Assembly: GCA_964539665.1 (NCBI GenBank)
Contig: CAZIKB010000206.1
Span: 1-7,252, forward strand
Source: CAZIKB01 sp964539665
GTDB taxonomy: Bacteria > Zhuqueibacterota > Zhuqueibacteria > Oceanimicrobiales > Oceanimicrobiaceae
DNA: 7,252 bases
Reading direction: 5' to 3'
In this document: positions 6,879-7,252 of the stretch, piece by piece
Numbering within the stretch: the first letter of the stretch is position 1
Layout: every line of letters starts with the position of its first letter
The notes under the pieces: model-generated
What the model was told of the DNA's origin: nothing
Seen by the model: the letters and a program-made list of their open reading frames with translations, nothing else
Database searches by the model: none
Translations under genes and position numbers: made by a program

Positions 6879-7145
6879 GTGGAAACAAGAAAAATATATA
6901 ACCGCATCTCTGTGTTAAGAAAAGAGCGAAATATATCAAGAAAAGAATTAGCGGGAAAAATTGGGATAAATTTCCAAACAGTTGGCTATCTGGAAAGAGA
7001 AGAATATAATCCAAGCCTGGATCTAGCGTTTAAGATAAGTGAATACTTTGGCCTGCCAATTGAACTAATTTTTTCACCTGAACCATTAAAACCGCTTAGT
7101 GAAGAAATCATAGAATTAAAAAACAAGTTTAAAGGAGAACAATAA
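6879..7145 (+). CDS. small Cro/C1-type (XRE) helix-turn-helix transcriptional regulator
   Basis: This 88-residue protein is a single HTH_3 domain with a short tail. Residues 6-67 match the fold: IYNRISVLRKERNISRKELA, then KIGINFQTVGYLER with the recognition helix near 31-40, then EYNPSLDLAFKISEYFGLPIELIF. Residues 70-88 form a charged, probably helical extension. Such small regulators often repress their own promoter and a neighbouring gene for a small membrane protein or toxin; the target here is unknown. The start is GTG 6879, supported by AGGA (6869-6872) six bases upstream and by the family N-terminus. Two palindromes lie just upstream. A strong SD inside its last codons points to a cotranslated gene at 7147. 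The gene is clearly AT-rich, as is the toxin-antitoxin pair, which suggests accessory origin. Confidence 0.88.
   Translation: METRKIYNRISVLRKERNISRKELAGKIGINFQTVGYLEREEYNPSLDLAFKISEYFGLPIELIFSPEPLKPLSEEIIELKNKFKGEQ
7131..7137 (+). promoter_or_regulatory. strong ribosome binding site for the ORF at 7147
   Basis: AAAGGAG lies within the last codons of the regulator, nine bases before ATG 7147. It is the main reason to think a real gene starts there although the frame is so short. Confidence 0.5.
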
Positions 7146-7146
7146 A

Positions 7147-7200
7147 ATGAAAAATCAAAACTTAAGAAAACAAAGCAGGATTTGGATTACACTTAACTAG
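7147..7200 (+). CDS. 17-codon ORF after the regulator, possibly the truncated start of a partner gene
   Basis: The frame reads MKNQNLRKQSRIWITLN and stops at TAG, one base after the regulator stop codon plus a good SD. Its basic N-terminus followed by IWITLN looks like the cytoplasmic start and first membrane segment of a small membrane protein, a common partner of such XRE regulators. The stop cuts it off before a full membrane helix. It may be a pseudogene broken by a mutation or insertion at about 7197, a real micro-peptide, or a sequencing error. The remaining bases (7201-7252) show no clear continuation in any frame, and the window ends too soon to decide. Confidence 0.35.
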   Translation: MKNQNLRKQSRIWITLN

Positions 7201-7252
7201 AGTCAATACCATTTTTAGTTGAAAAAGGTGGCTCCGCGTTTTTTTATGCCGC

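Noticed and set aside
6581..7197. Integron-like attC sites around the XRE gene: GTTAAGT (6687-6693) as an R'-type core at the end of the GC-rich island, and ACTTAAC (7191-7197) as the next R''-type core.
   Set aside because: The island lacks a matching left core; the sequence there is GTTATGT in the wrong orientation. The site at 7191 is cut by the window end with no visible partner. Eight-base inverted matches over 500 bases are expected by chance.
7222..7246. A-run, GC-rich core and T-run at the right end, resembling an intrinsic terminator.
   Set aside because: The GC core (GGTGGCTCCGCG) does not fold into a stem with a feasible loop; the arms mismatch next to the A/T runs.
1..7252. CRISPR array, tRNA, rRNA or complete insertion sequence.
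   Set aside because: No regularly spaced repeats, no tRNA cloverleaf signals, no rRNA-like stretches and no transposase motifs were seen on either strand.

Overview
The window looks like chromosomal DNA from a bacterium of moderate GC content. The flavoprotein is the 'type B' form paired with a single di-haem cytochrome b, and its N-terminus (LDSKIPDGPLAEKW, then a KLVNPANKKKLD-type lead-in to the FAD fold) resembles that of Bacteroidota and relatives. My best guess is a member of the Fibrobacterota-Chlorobiota-Bacteroidota superphylum or a neighbour such as Calditrichota or KSB1. This is a judgement from remembered protein style; no search was run.

Layout. Positions 1-2727 hold the end of a respiratory operon on the + strand: possibly the last codons of the membrane anchor gene (1-24), then sdhA (40-1965) and sdhB (1978-2727). 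These are the flavin and iron-sulfur subunits of succinate dehydrogenase / fumarate reductase, tightly spaced and each with a good Shine-Dalgarno (SD) sequence. A gene-free stretch of about 530 bases follows (2728-3254). It holds several inverted repeats and one weak terminator candidate (2929-2963). Next is an AT-rich type II toxin-antitoxin pair on the + strand: a Phd/YefM-type antitoxin (3255-3497) and a VapC-like PIN-domain ribonuclease toxin (3494-3889). Their promoter region carries two inverted repeats suited to autoregulation. Only 18 bases beyond the toxin stop lies the stop of priA, the primosomal replication-restart helicase, which fills the - strand from 3908 to 6385.

The right end is a second gene-poor, mostly AT-rich stretch (6386-6878). 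It contains an unexpected GC-rich, foldable island of about 100 bases (6597-6699) between two 10-base direct repeats. After it come two clean palindromes and a small Cro/C1-type (XRE) helix-turn-helix regulator (6879-7145). Behind the regulator a strong SD opens an ORF that stops after 17 codons (7147-7200), possibly the broken start of a partner gene.

How the parts relate. SdhA/B join the TCA cycle to the menaquinone pool. PriA restarts stalled replication forks. The toxin-antitoxin pair and the XRE unit look like accessory insertions between housekeeping genes: both are clearly richer in A+T and both have their own palindromic control regions. I see no convincing new multi-gene system. The items most worth a second look are the island at 6597-6699 and the XRE regulator with its truncated downstream ORF.
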